Shown here: positions 36,842-45,113 of the stretch, piece after piece
How positions within the stretch are numbered: the stretch's first letter is position 1
Layout of the letters: each line of letters opens with the position of its first letter
Assembly: GCA_963818885.1 (NCBI GenBank)
Contig: CAWFTP010000002.1
Span: forward strand, 1-64,000
DNA length: 64,000 nucleotides
Direction of reading: 5' to 3'
Origin: DATFDN01 sp963818885
GTDB taxonomy: Bacteria > Pseudomonadota > Alphaproteobacteria > Acetobacterales > Acetobacteraceae
Made by a program: the position numbers and the translations under genes
Notes under the pieces: model-generated
What the model was told of the DNA's origin: nothing
The model's database searches: none
What the model saw: the letters and a program-made list of their open reading frames with translations, nothing else

Positions 36842-37756
36842 TCAGACCTGGCCCTTGTAGATGTTGATGATCTTGTCGAGCATCGCGATCGCGTCGGGCT
36901 TGGCGCGCTGGAACGTATTGCGCCCGATGATGCTGCCGCTGGCCCCGCCCGCGGCGACGCCGCGGATTTCCTCGTAGACCTCGTCGATCCCCTTCGCCTC
37001 GCCACCCGAGAACAGCACCAGCCGCTTGCCGGCGAAGGCGCATTGCATGACGTGGGCGACGCGTTTCGCCAGGGTGGAGGTGTCGATCTCCTCGTAGGCC
37101 TTGCGCGCGGCCTCGAGGCCGATATGTGCCGACGGCGGCTTCACCTTGATGATCGTCGCTCCGAGCAGCGCCGCCATGTGTGCGGCATAGGCGCAGATGT
37201 CGATCGCGGTCTCCGCCTCCTTGTTCAGGTTCGGCCCGCGCGGGTAGCTCCAGACCACCACGGCGAGTCCGCTCGACTTCGCCTCCTCGGCGAGCGCGCG
37301 CAGCTCCTCCATCTGGTCGAAGGCGTATTCGCTGCCGGGATAGATGGTGAAGCCGATCGCGGCGCAGCCGAGGTGCAGCGCGTCGGCGACGCTGCCGGTC
37401 ACCGCCTGGTCCTTGGTGGTGGCGAGGCTGTTGGAGCTGTTGAGCTTTAGGATGGTCGGGATGGCGCCGGCGAAGGTCTCGGAGCCGGCCGCGATCATTC
37501 CCAGCGGGGCGGCGTAGGCGGACAGGCCGGCTTCGATCGCGAGCTCGTAATGATAGTGCGGGTCGTAGGCGGCGGGGTTCGGGGCGAAGCTGCGCGCCGG
37601 ACCATGCTCGAAGCCCTGGTCCACCGGCAGGATGACCATCTTGCCGGTTCCCGCGAGCTTGCCGGTCATCAAGATGCGGGCGAGGTTGGCCTTCACCCCG
37701 GGCGGATCTCCTTCGTACCAGCTCAGGATGGTCTTGACGCGCTCGGTGACCCGCAT
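36842..37756 (-). CDS. Class I fructose-bisphosphate aldolase (DhnA/FbaB type)
   Basis: A 304-residue archaeal-type class I aldolase that forms a Schiff base. ILPVDQGFEHGPARSFAPNP is the N-terminal motif, TIIKVKPPSAHIG contains the expected Schiff-base lysine, and LVLFSGGEAKGIDEVYEEIR with IIGRNTFQR binds phosphate. ATG 37756 has GGAG at 7 nt; an upstream GTG (37777) is less likely. It leads the operon with thiE and pdxJ. Confidence 0.93.
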   Translation of the reverse strand: MRVTERVKTILSWYEGDPPGVKANLARILMTGKLAGTGKMVILPVDQGFEHGPARSFAPNPAAYDPHYHYELAIEAGLSAYAAPLGMIAAGSETFAGAIPTILKLNSSNSLATTKDQAVTGSVADALHLGCAAIGFTIYPGSEYAFDQMEELRALAEEAKSSGLAVVVWSYPRGPNLNKEAETAIDICAYAAHMAALLGATIIKVKPPSAHIGLEAARKAYEEIDTSTLAKRVAHVMQCAFAGKRLVLFSGGEAKGIDEVYEEIRGVAAGGASGSIIGRNTFQRAKPDAIAMLDKIINIYKGQV

Positions 37757-37810
37757 GGTCCGCTCCCGTTGCTCCACGACGCGTCTGAGTAACCCAGTGC
37801 CGGCTTGCTG

Positions 37811-38215
37811 TCATCCATCGTCAATTCCGCGCAGCCAGTCCATGAGGCGTCGCTCCGCTCCAGGTCGCGCGAGGTCGAGGGCGGGCGGGGGCGCTTCCAG
37901 CAGGAGCGCGCCCGCTTCCGCGGCGATGGCGGCAACCGCGGCGCGGCTAAGCGCATCGGGCGCCAGCGCCAGGGCGGGCTGGCCGAGCCGCAGCGCCGCG
38001 AGCGCATAGCCGGAGGCATCGGCGCAATCGAGGATGTCGGGCGCGTACACTTCCGGGTGTTCGGTGCGGCACAGCCCGATCAGCGCCCGCCAGAACCCGC
38101 AGCCGGCGTACAACGCGGCACCTGGCGCGGAGAGCAGCGTGACCGGCAGGCCCGGCGCGAGCGCGGTTCGTGCGTCTTCGATCCGGTGGACCACGACGGC
38201 GGGCGGGAACGCCAT
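37811..38215 (-). CDS. Conserved hypothetical protein
   Basis: 134 residues: MAFPPAVVVHRIEDARTALA, LSAPGAALYAGCGFWRALIG and PDILDCADASGYALAALRLG are the best-defined blocks. The hydrophobic alpha/beta pattern suggests a small cytoplasmic domain. I recognise it only as a family of unknown function found in related bacteria. It lies between the class I aldolase and the divergent DUF4164-like/zapA genes. The same frame continues far upstream on the minus strand, but that part is antisense to zapA and MTHFS. Confidence 0.6.
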   Translation of the reverse strand: MAFPPAVVVHRIEDARTALAPGLPVTLLSAPGAALYAGCGFWRALIGLCRTEHPEVYAPDILDCADASGYALAALRLGQPALALAPDALSRAAVAAIAAEAGALLLEAPPPALDLARPGAERRLMDWLRGIDDG

Positions 38216-38284
38216 GGCTTGACGTAAAACCCCCCGCTCGCGTTCAGTGCAACCGGGAGACAGACGGCGTCGGCGGGAGAGGCG

Positions 38285-38452
38285 ATGGCGAGCACCACCG
38301 AGGACGCCGAGGACGCAGCCGAGCGGCTGGAGGCGGCACTCGAGCGAATCGCCCAGACGATCGGGGATCCGCATCGGCGAGCCGCGCTGCCCGAGATCAG
38401 GGAGCGGCTGGATCGCCTGATCGAGCGCCTGCGGGCCGCGCTCAGGGACTGA
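38285..38452 (+). CDS. Small coiled-coil protein, DUF4164-like, upstream of zapA
   Basis: 55 codons starting MASTTEDAEDAAERLEAALE and ending in DRLIERLRAALRD, almost entirely helical with heptad leucines. The ATG has GGGAGAGG upstream. A short coiled-coil gene of the DUF4164 type is the usual gene before zapA in alphaproteobacteria, which supports it as real despite its length. It may take part in divisome assembly with ZapA; that is inference. Confidence 0.7.
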   Translation: MASTTEDAEDAAERLEAALERIAQTIGDPHRRAALPEIRERLDRLIERLRAALRD

Positions 38453-38479
38453 ATGCCGGCAGAACATGAGGAGTGCGCG

Positions 38480-38821
38480 ATGGCGCAGGTCACCGTGAAG
38501 ATCAACGGCTACGCCTACACGGTGGGTTGCCAGGACGGCGAGGAAGATCACTTGATGGCGATGGCCGCCGAGATCGAGCGGCGGATCGACAGCATCAAGG
38601 CGGTCGCCGGGCAGACCAGCGAAGCGCGCATGCTGGTGATGGCGGCGCTGCTGATGGCCGACGATCTGTTCGAGATGCGGGCCTCGCTCGCGGAGGCGGA
38701 AAAGGCGGCCGGCACGGCCGCCCCGGCCGAGACGAAGGAGCCGGACCCCAAACTGGCCCGCAGGCTCGCCCGGATGGCTCGGCGCGCCGAGGACATTGCG
38801 GTTGGTATGGAGCATCCTTAG
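38480..38821 (+). CDS. zapA: Cell division protein ZapA
   Basis: ZapA bundles FtsZ filaments. MAQVTVKINGYAYTVGCQDG is the beta-hairpin start and DHLMAMAAEIERRIDSIKAV the helix; ARMLVMAALLMADDLFEMRA follows, with a charged coiled C-terminus. 113 residues is normal. ATG 38480 follows GAGGAG; an upstream in-frame ATG at 38453 is less likely. The 6S RNA and the MTHFS gene follow, the classical gene order. Confidence 0.93.
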   Translation: MAQVTVKINGYAYTVGCQDGEEDHLMAMAAEIERRIDSIKAVAGQTSEARMLVMAALLMADDLFEMRASLAEAEKAAGTAAPAETKEPDPKLARRLARMARRAEDIAVGMEHP

Positions 38822-38833
38822 ATTGAACCGCGC

Positions 38834-38985
38834 GGGGCTGCCCGGCGCGTCAGGTAATTCATCCCCGGGGCCAGTAAGCATCTCCCTCGGGAGCTGGCTC
38901 TGCCGGGATCCTGGTCTCGGTATCTGGCGCCCACCTGCACACGCAGGCTCTGGGAGGATGAGACGCCAACGGCCTGGGCGGCTCC
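38834..38985 (+). ncRNA. ssrS: 6S RNA
   Basis: The space between zapA and the 5-formyl-THF cyclo-ligase gene is the standard location of 6S RNA, which binds sigma-70 RNA polymerase as a promoter mimic. The 5' segment GGGGCTGCCC (38834-38843) pairs with 3' GGGCGGCTCC (38976-38985) with G-U allowed. Internal GC-rich stems such as CTCCCTCGGGAG form the long rod. Length about 152 nt and lack of a protein frame fit. Exact ends are approximate. Confidence 0.75.
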
Positions 38986-38989
38986 GCAC

Positions 38990-39553
38990 TTGTCCGATCC
39001 CGACCTGACCGAGGCGAAGCGCGCCGCCCGCGCGCGAGCGAAAGCGGTTCGCGCAGGATTCGATCCCGCGCTCGGGGAGCGGCTTGGCGCGCATGTGCTG
39101 TGCACGTGCCCGCCGCCCGCGGGTGCCACGGTCGCCGGCTTCTGGCCGATCGGCGAAGAGATCGACATACGCCCGCTGCTGGAGACGCTCCACAAGCGGG
39201 GACATCCGATCGTGCTGCCCGTCACGGGAAAGCGGGGTGAGCGGCTGGTCTTCCGCCTGTGGCGGCCGGGCGATGCGCTGGCGCTTGAGCCGTTCGGCAC
39301 CGTCCGTCCCAACGGTGCGGTGCGGGAGCCCGACTTCCTCCTCGCGCCGTTGCTTGCCTTCGATCGCGCGGGATACCGGTTGGGCTACGGCGCCGGGTAT
39401 TACGACCGCACGCTCGCTGCCCTGCCGAAGGCGTTCGCGCTGGGGTGCGCCTATGCGGCGCAAGAAGTTCCCCGTGTTCCCGCCGGCCCGCACGACGTGC
39501 GCCTCGATGCGGTGGCGACCCAGGACGGTGTCATCTTCTGCAAGGAGTCCTGA
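38990..39553 (+). CDS. 5-formyltetrahydrofolate cyclo-ligase
   Basis: This enzyme (MTHFS, ygfA) converts 5-formyl-THF to 5,10-methenyl-THF with ATP. EAKRAARARAKAVRAGFDP is the N-terminal helix; PLLAFDRAGYRLGYGAGYYD with the following RTL is the ATP/folate signature. Its 187 residues are normal. TTG 38990 is the only usable start, immediately after the 6S RNA. The stop overlaps the next ATG (TGATG). Confidence 0.94.
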   Translation: MSDPDLTEAKRAARARAKAVRAGFDPALGERLGAHVLCTCPPPAGATVAGFWPIGEEIDIRPLLETLHKRGHPIVLPVTGKRGERLVFRLWRPGDALALEPFGTVRPNGAVREPDFLLAPLLAFDRAGYRLGYGAGYYDRTLAALPKAFALGCAYAAQEVPRVPAGPHDVRLDAVATQDGVIFCKES

Positions 39554-40389
39554 TGCGCATCCTGTTCATCGGCGACGTGGTCGGACGGAGCGGGCGTGAT
39601 GCGGTCGGGGCGGCGCTGCCGGATCTGCGGGCGCGCCTGCGCCCCAACCTTGTCGTGGTGAACGCGGAGAACGCCTCGCACGGCTTCGGCCTCGCCCCGG
39701 AGATGGCGGATGCACTGTTCGCCGCCGGGGCGGATGTGCTGACGCTCGGCAACCATTCCTGGGACCGCAAGGAGATTATCCCCTATATCGCGCAGACGCC
39801 GCGACTGCTGCGCCCGCTGAACTACCCGCCGGGGACGCCGGGCACGGGTGTCGCGATGGTGGAACTGGCGGACGGCAGGCGCGCTCTGGTGCTGCAGGCG
39901 ATCGGGCGGCTGTTCCTCGATGCGCTCGACTGCCCGTTCCGCGGCACGGCGGAGGCACTGTCGCGGCACCGGCTAGGTGGCACCGTCGCCGCGATCGTGA
40001 TCGACTTCCATGCCGAGGCGAGCAGCGAGAAGATGGCGTTCGCGCACAGCTTCGACGGCCAGGCCTCGCTGATCGTCGGCACCCATACGCATTGCCCCTC
40101 GGCCGATCACCAGATCCTGCCGGGGGGGACCGCGTTCCAGTCCGACGCCGGCATGAGCGGCGACTATGACAGCGTGATCGGCATGGAAAAGGTGGGCGCG
40201 GCGACGCGGTTCTGGCGCAAGATGCCGGGCGAGCGCCTCACTCCGGCGGAAGGCGAGGCGACGATCTGCGGCGTGTTCATCGAGACCGACGACGCGACCG
40301 GCCTCGCGCGACGCATCGAGCCGCTGCGCCTCGGTGGGCGGCTGTCGCAGGCGATGCCCACAGTGGAGGCGCCAGCGCAGGCACGTTAA
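39553..40389 (+). CDS. TIGR00282 family metallophosphoesterase (YmdB-like)
   Basis: A 278-residue calcineurin-like phosphoesterase related to Bacillus YmdB, a cyclic-nucleotide phosphodiesterase. Metal ligands are in MRILFIGDVVGRSGRDAVG, VVNAENASHGFG, LTLGNHSWDRKEI, VIDFHAEASSEK and VGTHTHCPSAD. The start overlaps the MTHFS stop (TGATG), with AAGGAG just upstream. Its physiological role in Gram-negative bacteria is not established. Confidence 0.93.
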   Translation: MRILFIGDVVGRSGRDAVGAALPDLRARLRPNLVVVNAENASHGFGLAPEMADALFAAGADVLTLGNHSWDRKEIIPYIAQTPRLLRPLNYPPGTPGTGVAMVELADGRRALVLQAIGRLFLDALDCPFRGTAEALSRHRLGGTVAAIVIDFHAEASSEKMAFAHSFDGQASLIVGTHTHCPSADHQILPGGTAFQSDAGMSGDYDSVIGMEKVGAATRFWRKMPGERLTPAEGEATICGVFIETDDATGLARRIEPLRLGGRLSQAMPTVEAPAQAR

Positions 40390-40431
40390 ACACTCGAATG
40401 GACGGCATGTCGCGCAGCTCAGCTGCATCCA

Positions 40432-40638
40432 TCACTCCGCGGCTTGTCGCAACAACGCGATAGCGCCGTCCGTAAGGCGTTTGCTTGCTCGCAGCACTTC
40501 GATTTCGACTATTCGGTCCGCCGCATCGAAATGCAGGATGACATCGCGATGCACTTCTTCGCCTTCGACCGCAGTGGCGGAACCGAAGCTGATCGTCAGC
40601 GCATCGGCCTCGGGATCATATGTCACATCGGCAGCCAT
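40432..40638 (-). CDS. DUF2283 domain protein (antitoxin-like)
   Basis: 68 residues matching the DUF2283 pattern: VTYDPEADALTISFG, VHRDVILHFDAADRIVEIEV, LRASKRL. Small DUF2283 proteins often follow DUF4258 genes, as here, where it overlaps the upstream gene by 16 nt. The pair looks like a toxin-antitoxin module with DUF2283 as antitoxin; this is inference from gene organisation. Confidence 0.75.
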   Translation of the reverse strand: MAADVTYDPEADALTISFGSATAVEGEEVHRDVILHFDAADRIVEIEVLRASKRLTDGAIALLRQAAE

Positions 40639-40877
40639 CGCCTTGCTCCGCGATCAAAGAAAGCCGTCACCACCACGATATCAGTTCCAGCCGAGCGAAA
40701 CACAACCCGCAAGGCACGCCCGTCGCGCTCGGGGATGCGGCGCCAGGCGTGTACAAGGGTCGCATCGTCCGGATCGCCGTCTATATGCTGCGGGCTCGCA
40801 ATGGTTGCCTCGATCCACGCCAGGTCCAAGCGGAAACGGGCGACCTTCTGCTGCGCATGCATCGTCAGGATCAACAC
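40623..40877 (-). CDS. DUF4258 domain protein (toxin-like)
   Basis: 84 residues: an N-terminal MHAQQKVARFRLDLAWIEAT helix, then LVHAWRRIPERDGRALRVVF and DIVVVTAFFDRGARRW. This is the DUF4258 fold, related to small RelE/BrnT-like toxins. The basic C-terminal strand is typical of RNase-type toxins. It overlaps the DUF2283 gene. Toxicity is not shown by the sequence. Confidence 0.7.
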   Translation of the reverse strand: MLILTMHAQQKVARFRLDLAWIEATIASPQHIDGDPDDATLVHAWRRIPERDGRALRVVFRSAGTDIVVVTAFFDRGARRWLPM

Positions 40878-41167
40878 GAGTCGTGACTCCTTCCTGAGTA
40901 GATTGAAGGGAAGGACCCAGCCAACGGACTCGCGCCAACTCGTGGTCGTGGCCGTTACTAGCGCGAGCGCATCGAATCATCAAGGGCGTCTGGAGTGGCA
41001 CGCCGATGGAGACAGCGGCTACTCCGAAGCCGTGGTGCAGCCGCTCGGGTGGGATCTGTGGGCCGTCCACGCAGGGGGATGCACCCCTGGCGACCGCGCT
41101 GTATCTTTTCCACATAGCTTGGTCTCTGAGATCGTCGACGCGGCCCGCATCATTTTTTTGGTCCCCA

Positions 41168-41194
41168 CGTCACAAACGCCGACGCTGGCTCGTC
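41168..41194 (+). promoter_or_regulatory. ECF41-type promoter
   Basis: CGTCACA (41168-41174), a 16-nt spacer and CGTC (41191-41194) match the ECF41 consensus TGTCACA-N16-CGTC as I know it, with one mismatch and exact spacing. It lies 34 nt before the ATG of the AhpD-like gene that is co-transcribed with an ECF41 sigma gene, so autoregulation is expected. The rest of the 350-nt gap from 40878 holds no gene that I can support. Confidence 0.75.
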
Positions 41195-41227
41195 ATGACG
41201 GCGGAACCCATGACAAGGAGCCGTACC

Positions 41228-41698
41228 ATGACAGCCACTCTCGATCCCTTCGCCGCAGCGCCCCAGCTCATGAAGAGCTGGATGGGCACCTCGATGGCCG
41301 TCGCCGGAAGCCTCGAGCCGAGCCTCGTCGGGCTCGTGGAGATCCGCGCCTCGCAGATCAACGGCTGTGCCAACTGCCTCAACATGCACACGTCCGATGC
41401 CCGGGCGAGGGGCGAGACCGAGCAGCGCATCTACCTGCTCTCAGCCTGGCGCAAGGCGCCCTGCTACACCGACCGTGAGAAGGCGGCGCTCGGCTGGACC
41501 GAGGTCCTGACGCGCCTGTCCGAAGGACACCCAAGCGAAGCCGACCGTGAGACGCTGCGGGCGCACTTCACCGAGGAGGAGCAGGTGAAGCTCACGCTCC
41601 TGATCAACGTCATTAATGGCTGGAACCGGTTCGCCGTCGGCTTCGGTCTGTGGGTCGAGCCGGCGGTCGCGAAGGCGGCGCAGCGGGCGGCGGCGTGA
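41228..41698 (+). CDS. Carboxymuconolactone decarboxylase/AhpD-like protein
   Basis: A 156-residue all-helical protein of the alkylhydroperoxidase D superfamily. The redox CxxC with downstream His is in NGCANCLNMHTSDAR; VEIRASQINGCANCLNMH is the core signature. Such proteins act on peroxides or on lactones. AAGGAG precedes the ATG. Its stop overlaps the GTG start of the ECF41 sigma gene; carboxymuconolactone decarboxylase family genes are known partners of ECF41 sigma factors. Confidence 0.93.
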   Translation: MTATLDPFAAAPQLMKSWMGTSMAVAGSLEPSLVGLVEIRASQINGCANCLNMHTSDARARGETEQRIYLLSAWRKAPCYTDREKAALGWTEVLTRLSEGHPSEADRETLRAHFTEEEQVKLTLLINVINGWNRFAVGFGLWVEPAVAKAAQRAAA

Positions 41699-42573
41699 CG
41701 CCAGCGGGAGCGAACGGGGACGCGGCGGCGAGCTTCGATCCGCTGCGTCCCACGCTGCTGCGCGTCGCCTATCGCATGCTCGGGTCAGTGGCCGATGCCG
41801 AGGACGTGGTGCAGGAAGCCTTCATCCGCTGGATGCGGGCCGACCGCACGTTGGTGCGCGAACCCGCGGCGTTCCTGCGTCGCACGGTGACGCGGCTCTG
41901 CCTTGATCAACTCAAATCGGCCAGGGTGCAGCGCGAGACCTATATCGGGCCGTGGCTGCCCGAGCCGATCGTCGAGGACGAGGAAGTCGAGGACGTGACG
42001 CTGCCGCTGATGCTCGCGCTGGAGCGTCTCTCGCCGCTCGAGCGCGCTGCTTTCCTTCTGCACGATGTATTCGATCTTCCTTTCGAGGAAGTGGCGGCGA
42101 CGATCGGGCGGGAGGAGGCCGCGTGCCGGCAGATCGCGACCCGAGCGCGCGAGCATGTCCGCGCGGCGCGGCCGCGCTACAAGGTCGAGAAGCAACGCGG
42201 GCTCGAGCTCGCCGAGGCGTTCTTCGCGGCCTCGCGCAGCGGTGACATGGCGGCGCTTGGTGCCATGCTGGCGGCCGATGTCAGCGTCCACGCCGATGGC
42301 GGAGGCAAGCGGGCCGCCGCGCTTGCGCCGGTGCTCGGGTTGCGCGATGTCATGGCCTTGCACGCAAAGCTCGCGGCTTTCTTCCGTGAGCACGGCTCGA
42401 CGCTTGTTCGCGCCGGCTTCATCAACGGCCTGCCGGGCTTCGTCTCGCGCGAGGCGGACGGCGTGCAGACCACGGCGCTGGAGATCGAGGACGGGAAGAT
42501 CGTCGCGATCTATGTGATGCGCAATCCCGAAAAGCTGCGGCATCTGGAGCCGGCGTCCGGGGATGTCGCGTAG
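41695..42573 (+). CDS. ECF41 sigma factor with C-terminal SnoaL-like extension
   Basis: About 292 residues. Region 2 is LRPTLLRVAYRMLGSVADAE with DVVQEAFIRW; region 4 is LSPLERAAFLLHDVFDLPFE with VAATIGREEAACRQIATRAR. About 110 further residues (ELAEAFFAASRSGDMAALGA, FINGLPGFVSREADG) form a SnoaL-like domain, the built-in regulatory domain of ECF41 that replaces a separate anti-sigma factor. The NGLPGF motif fits the conserved family loop. GTG 41695 overlaps the AhpD-like stop (GTGA). Confidence 0.92.
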   Translation: MTPAGANGDAAASFDPLRPTLLRVAYRMLGSVADAEDVVQEAFIRWMRADRTLVREPAAFLRRTVTRLCLDQLKSARVQRETYIGPWLPEPIVEDEEVEDVTLPLMLALERLSPLERAAFLLHDVFDLPFEEVAATIGREEAACRQIATRAREHVRAARPRYKVEKQRGLELAEAFFAASRSGDMAALGAMLAADVSVHADGGGKRAAALAPVLGLRDVMALHAKLAAFFREHGSTLVRAGFINGLPGFVSREADGVQTTALEIEDGKIVAIYVMRNPEKLRHLEPASGDVA

Positions 42574-42606
42574 CGCGCGTGAGGTGAAATCATTTGCAAA
42601 AACCGG

Positions 42607-42701
42607 GTCATTGCGAGGCCCGCGAAGGCGGGCCGAAGCAATCCCCTGCCCCCCGGGAGATTGCTTCGGCCCCTCGCTTTCGCGAGGGCCATCGCAATGA
42701 C
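42607..42701. repeat. Dispersed palindromic repeat (GTCATTGCGAGG type)
   Basis: The segment starts GTCATTGCGAGGCCCGCG and ends with CATCGCAATGAC; inner parts GAAGCAATC and GATTGCTTCGG are also complementary, and CTCGCTTTCGCGAGG forms a small hairpin. Such intergenic palindromes recur in many alphaproteobacterial genomes. It lies between the convergent ends of the ECF41 gene and the lyase gene and may work as a transcript-end structure. Confidence 0.75.
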
Positions 42702-42722
42702 GACCTTCAATCCCGGTGGCAG

Positions 42723-43579
42723 TCACCGCTCGGTCGTTCGCCGCTCGATCGCGAGAAGCGTTTGGAGCTCGATCGTTTCGTGCAAAATGTGCTGCTCGGC
42801 GGGACCGTCGGCGACCAGCGGGATCGGCACGGCGGGCGGCCAGCGCGGCGTAAGAGTCGCGCAGCGCGCGGTGCATCGCGAGCAGCGGCATCACCGGATC
42901 GACAAACAAGCGATAGCCCATACCGTAGAGCTCGGCTTCCGGCACGCCCATCGCACCGACCCCGGCGGAGGAGACCATGAACATCAGCGGTGGCGGCAGG
43001 CGCTCCGCGATGTGGCGCCACTCCTCGGGCTTGCGGGCGAGCACGAAAAGGATGTCCGCGCCCGCCTTCTTCATCGCCTCGCCGCGGCGCAGCGCCTCGT
43101 CCATGCCGGCGTTGCGCACCGCGTTGGTGCGCGCGATCACCAGGAAATCGCGGGAGCGCCGGGCTGCGACGGATTCGGCGACCTTGGCGACCATCAGCTC
43201 GGCCGGGATGTTGTGCTCGAGGCCGATGTGGTGGTGCGCCCGTTTGGGCAGCAGCTGGTCCTCGATCTCGATCGCCGCGAACCCGGCGGCTTCGGCGAGC
43301 GCGATGGTACGGCGCAGATGCATCGGATCGCCCCAGCCGCCGGCGCCGTCCAGGATGAGCGGCAAGTCGCAGGCGGCCCGGATGTTGACGCCCGCCGCGA
43401 CCATCTCGGTGAGCGTCAGGTTGGCCTCGGTGAAGCACGTCAGGTAGCCCATCGAGCCGCCGCCTAGATAGAGTGCGGGAAACCTGGCCCTTGCCGCGAG
43501 CCGGGCCATCATCGGGTTGAGCACGAGCGGCGCCCAGACGGGCGCATCGCCCTCGATCAGCATCTTCAAAGTCGCCATC
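42723..43579 (-). pseudogene. PEP mutase/isocitrate lyase family enzyme, frameshifted
   Basis: The enzyme resembles oxaloacetate decarboxylase/2-methylisocitrate lyase-type proteins of the PEP mutase superfamily. YLGGGSMGYL, LPLILDGAGGWGDPMHLRRT, AAIEIEDQLLPKRAHH and FLVIARTNAVRNAG are the metal and substrate segments. Near 42830 one extra base shifts the frame; the C-terminus VPIPLVADGPAEQHILHETI with ELQTLLAIERRTTER follows in the other frame to 42723. Removing one base restores about 285 residues. ATG 43579 has GGGAGG. It is divergent from the ABC importer operon. Confidence 0.82.
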
Positions 43580-43731
43580 ACCGCCTCCCTCCCCGTCCGC
43601 GAAAGCTTATCCTCGCCGAGCCGAGGCGTGCGAGGGGTCTCGACGGCAAAACGAAAAGGCGACATAGATGCGCCCGCCAAGAAAAGACCGCGGTGGCGCA
43701 AAGGGCGTCAGCGGCCGCAAGGGAGACGACC

Positions 43732-44992
43732 ATGCAAGCCACTACCGGGCCGGGTATCGGCCGCCGTACGCTCGTCAAGGCAGGAGCCGCCCTTGGCGGC
43801 CTCGCGCTCGCCGCACCGCCGATCATCAAGGCGCGCGGCGAAGCGCCGGTGAAGATCGGCATGATCGACCCGCTCACCGGCATCTATTCCGCCTTTGCCG
43901 TGAACGAGGTGAACGGCGCCAAGCTGGCGGTCACCGAGATCAACAAGAAGGGCGGCATTCTCGGCCGGCAGGTCGAGCTGCTGGTGGAGGACTCCGCCAA
44001 CGACGTCGGCACCGGCGTGCAGAAGGCACTGAAGCTGATCAGCCGCGACAACGTCAACGCGATTTTCGGCGACGTGAATTCCGGCATCGCCTACGCGTTG
44101 AGCCAGGTCACCAGCGAGCACAAGGTGTTCCAGATCGTGCCGGGCGGCCACACCGACCCGATCACCGGCAAGGACTGCAAATGGAACGTGTTCCGGGTGT
44201 GCAACACGACCAGCATGGACGCCAACGCCGTCTCCGGCGAGCTGCTCAAGAAGTTCGGCAAGAGGTGGTACTTGATCTCGCCCGACTATGCCTACGGCCA
44301 AACGCTGCAGGCGGCGTTCATCAAGAACCTGAAGGCGGCCGGCGGAGAGTATCAGGCCGACCTTCTGCCGCTCGCCACCACCGACTTCTCGGCGAGCCTG
44401 ATCAAGTGCCGCGCCTTCAAGCCGGGCGTGCTGCTGAACAACATGGGCGGGCTCGCGCAGGTCAATTGCATGAATCAGTTCGTGCAGTTCGGCATGGCGA
44501 AGGAGATGGCGCTCGGCGGAGCCCTCTATGAGCTGGAATCGCTGTACTCGGTCCCGCAGACGGCGCTGACCGGATGGTGGGACTACGAGTGGTGGTGGAA
44601 CCAGCCCGATGTTCCCGCGGCGATGGCGCTCAACAAGGCGGTGATGGAGACCTACAAAGTGCCGGCGGCCACCGCGCGGCACTGGTTCGGCTGGGTCGCC
44701 GTGCACTCGGTCAAGCTCGCCGCCGAGAAGGCGAAGAGCCTGGACGCGATCAAGATGGCTAAGGCGCTGGAGGACGAGGACCTGCCGGACGATGTGAAGT
44801 GCCAGAAGGGGCGAGTCTACTATCGCGCTGGCGACCATCAGCTGATGTCGAACATCTTCGTCGGCACGCCGCACCCGCGCGGAGGGCGGCAACCCGGCCA
44901 ACCTCGTCACGGTCCAGGCGATCGTGCCCGGCGACAAGGCCGCCGTTCCGGTCGCGGAGGGCGGCTGCCACCTGACCTGGCCGAGCGCTTAG
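43732..44992 (+). pseudogene. Branched-chain amino-acid-type ABC substrate-binding protein, frameshifted
   Basis: A periplasmic binding protein (Peripla_BP_6). The signal is a Tat type: GRRTLVKAGAALGGLALA. KIGMIDPLTGIYSAFAVNEV and GGILGRQVELLVEDSANDV follow, with NNMGGLAQVNCMNQFVQFG in lobe 2. Near 44880 (GCGGAGGGCGG) one base shifts the frame; the true end (NPANLVTVQAIVPGDKAAVP to LTWPSA) reads in the next frame and stops at 44992. About 419 residues result after repair. LivH to LivF follow, so this is the binding component of that importer. The ligand is not assignable; urea or short-chain amides are alternatives. Confidence 0.85.
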
Positions 44993-45006
44993 GTTCGCTC
45001 CTTCAT

Positions 45007-45092
45007 GTCATGCCCGGGCTTGGCCGGGGGCTACGTCTTGCTTGCCCAGCGCCACCTGAGACGTGGGTGGCCGGGCCAAGCCCGGGCATGAC
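45007..45092. repeat. Palindromic repeat (GTCATGCCCGGGCTTGGCC type)
   Basis: GTCATGCCCGGGCTTGGCC (45007-45025) and its exact complement (45074-45092) enclose an inner imperfect pairing (CTACGTCTTG / TGAGACGTGG). It fills the gap between the substrate-binding gene and livH and could lower transcription into the membrane genes. It is a second dispersed palindrome type, unlike the one at 42607. Confidence 0.8.
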
Positions 45093-45113
45093 GGTCGTAG
45101 AGTCGAGGCTCCC

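Noticed and set aside
36077..37450. A 457-codon plus-strand frame across pdxJ, thiE and the aldolase
   Set aside because: It is the complement of three well-conserved genes and has no domain of its own.
37811..39493. A 560-codon minus-strand frame opposite zapA, 6S RNA and MTHFS
   Set aside because: Only its last 134 codons look like a protein; the rest is the complement of conserved genes.
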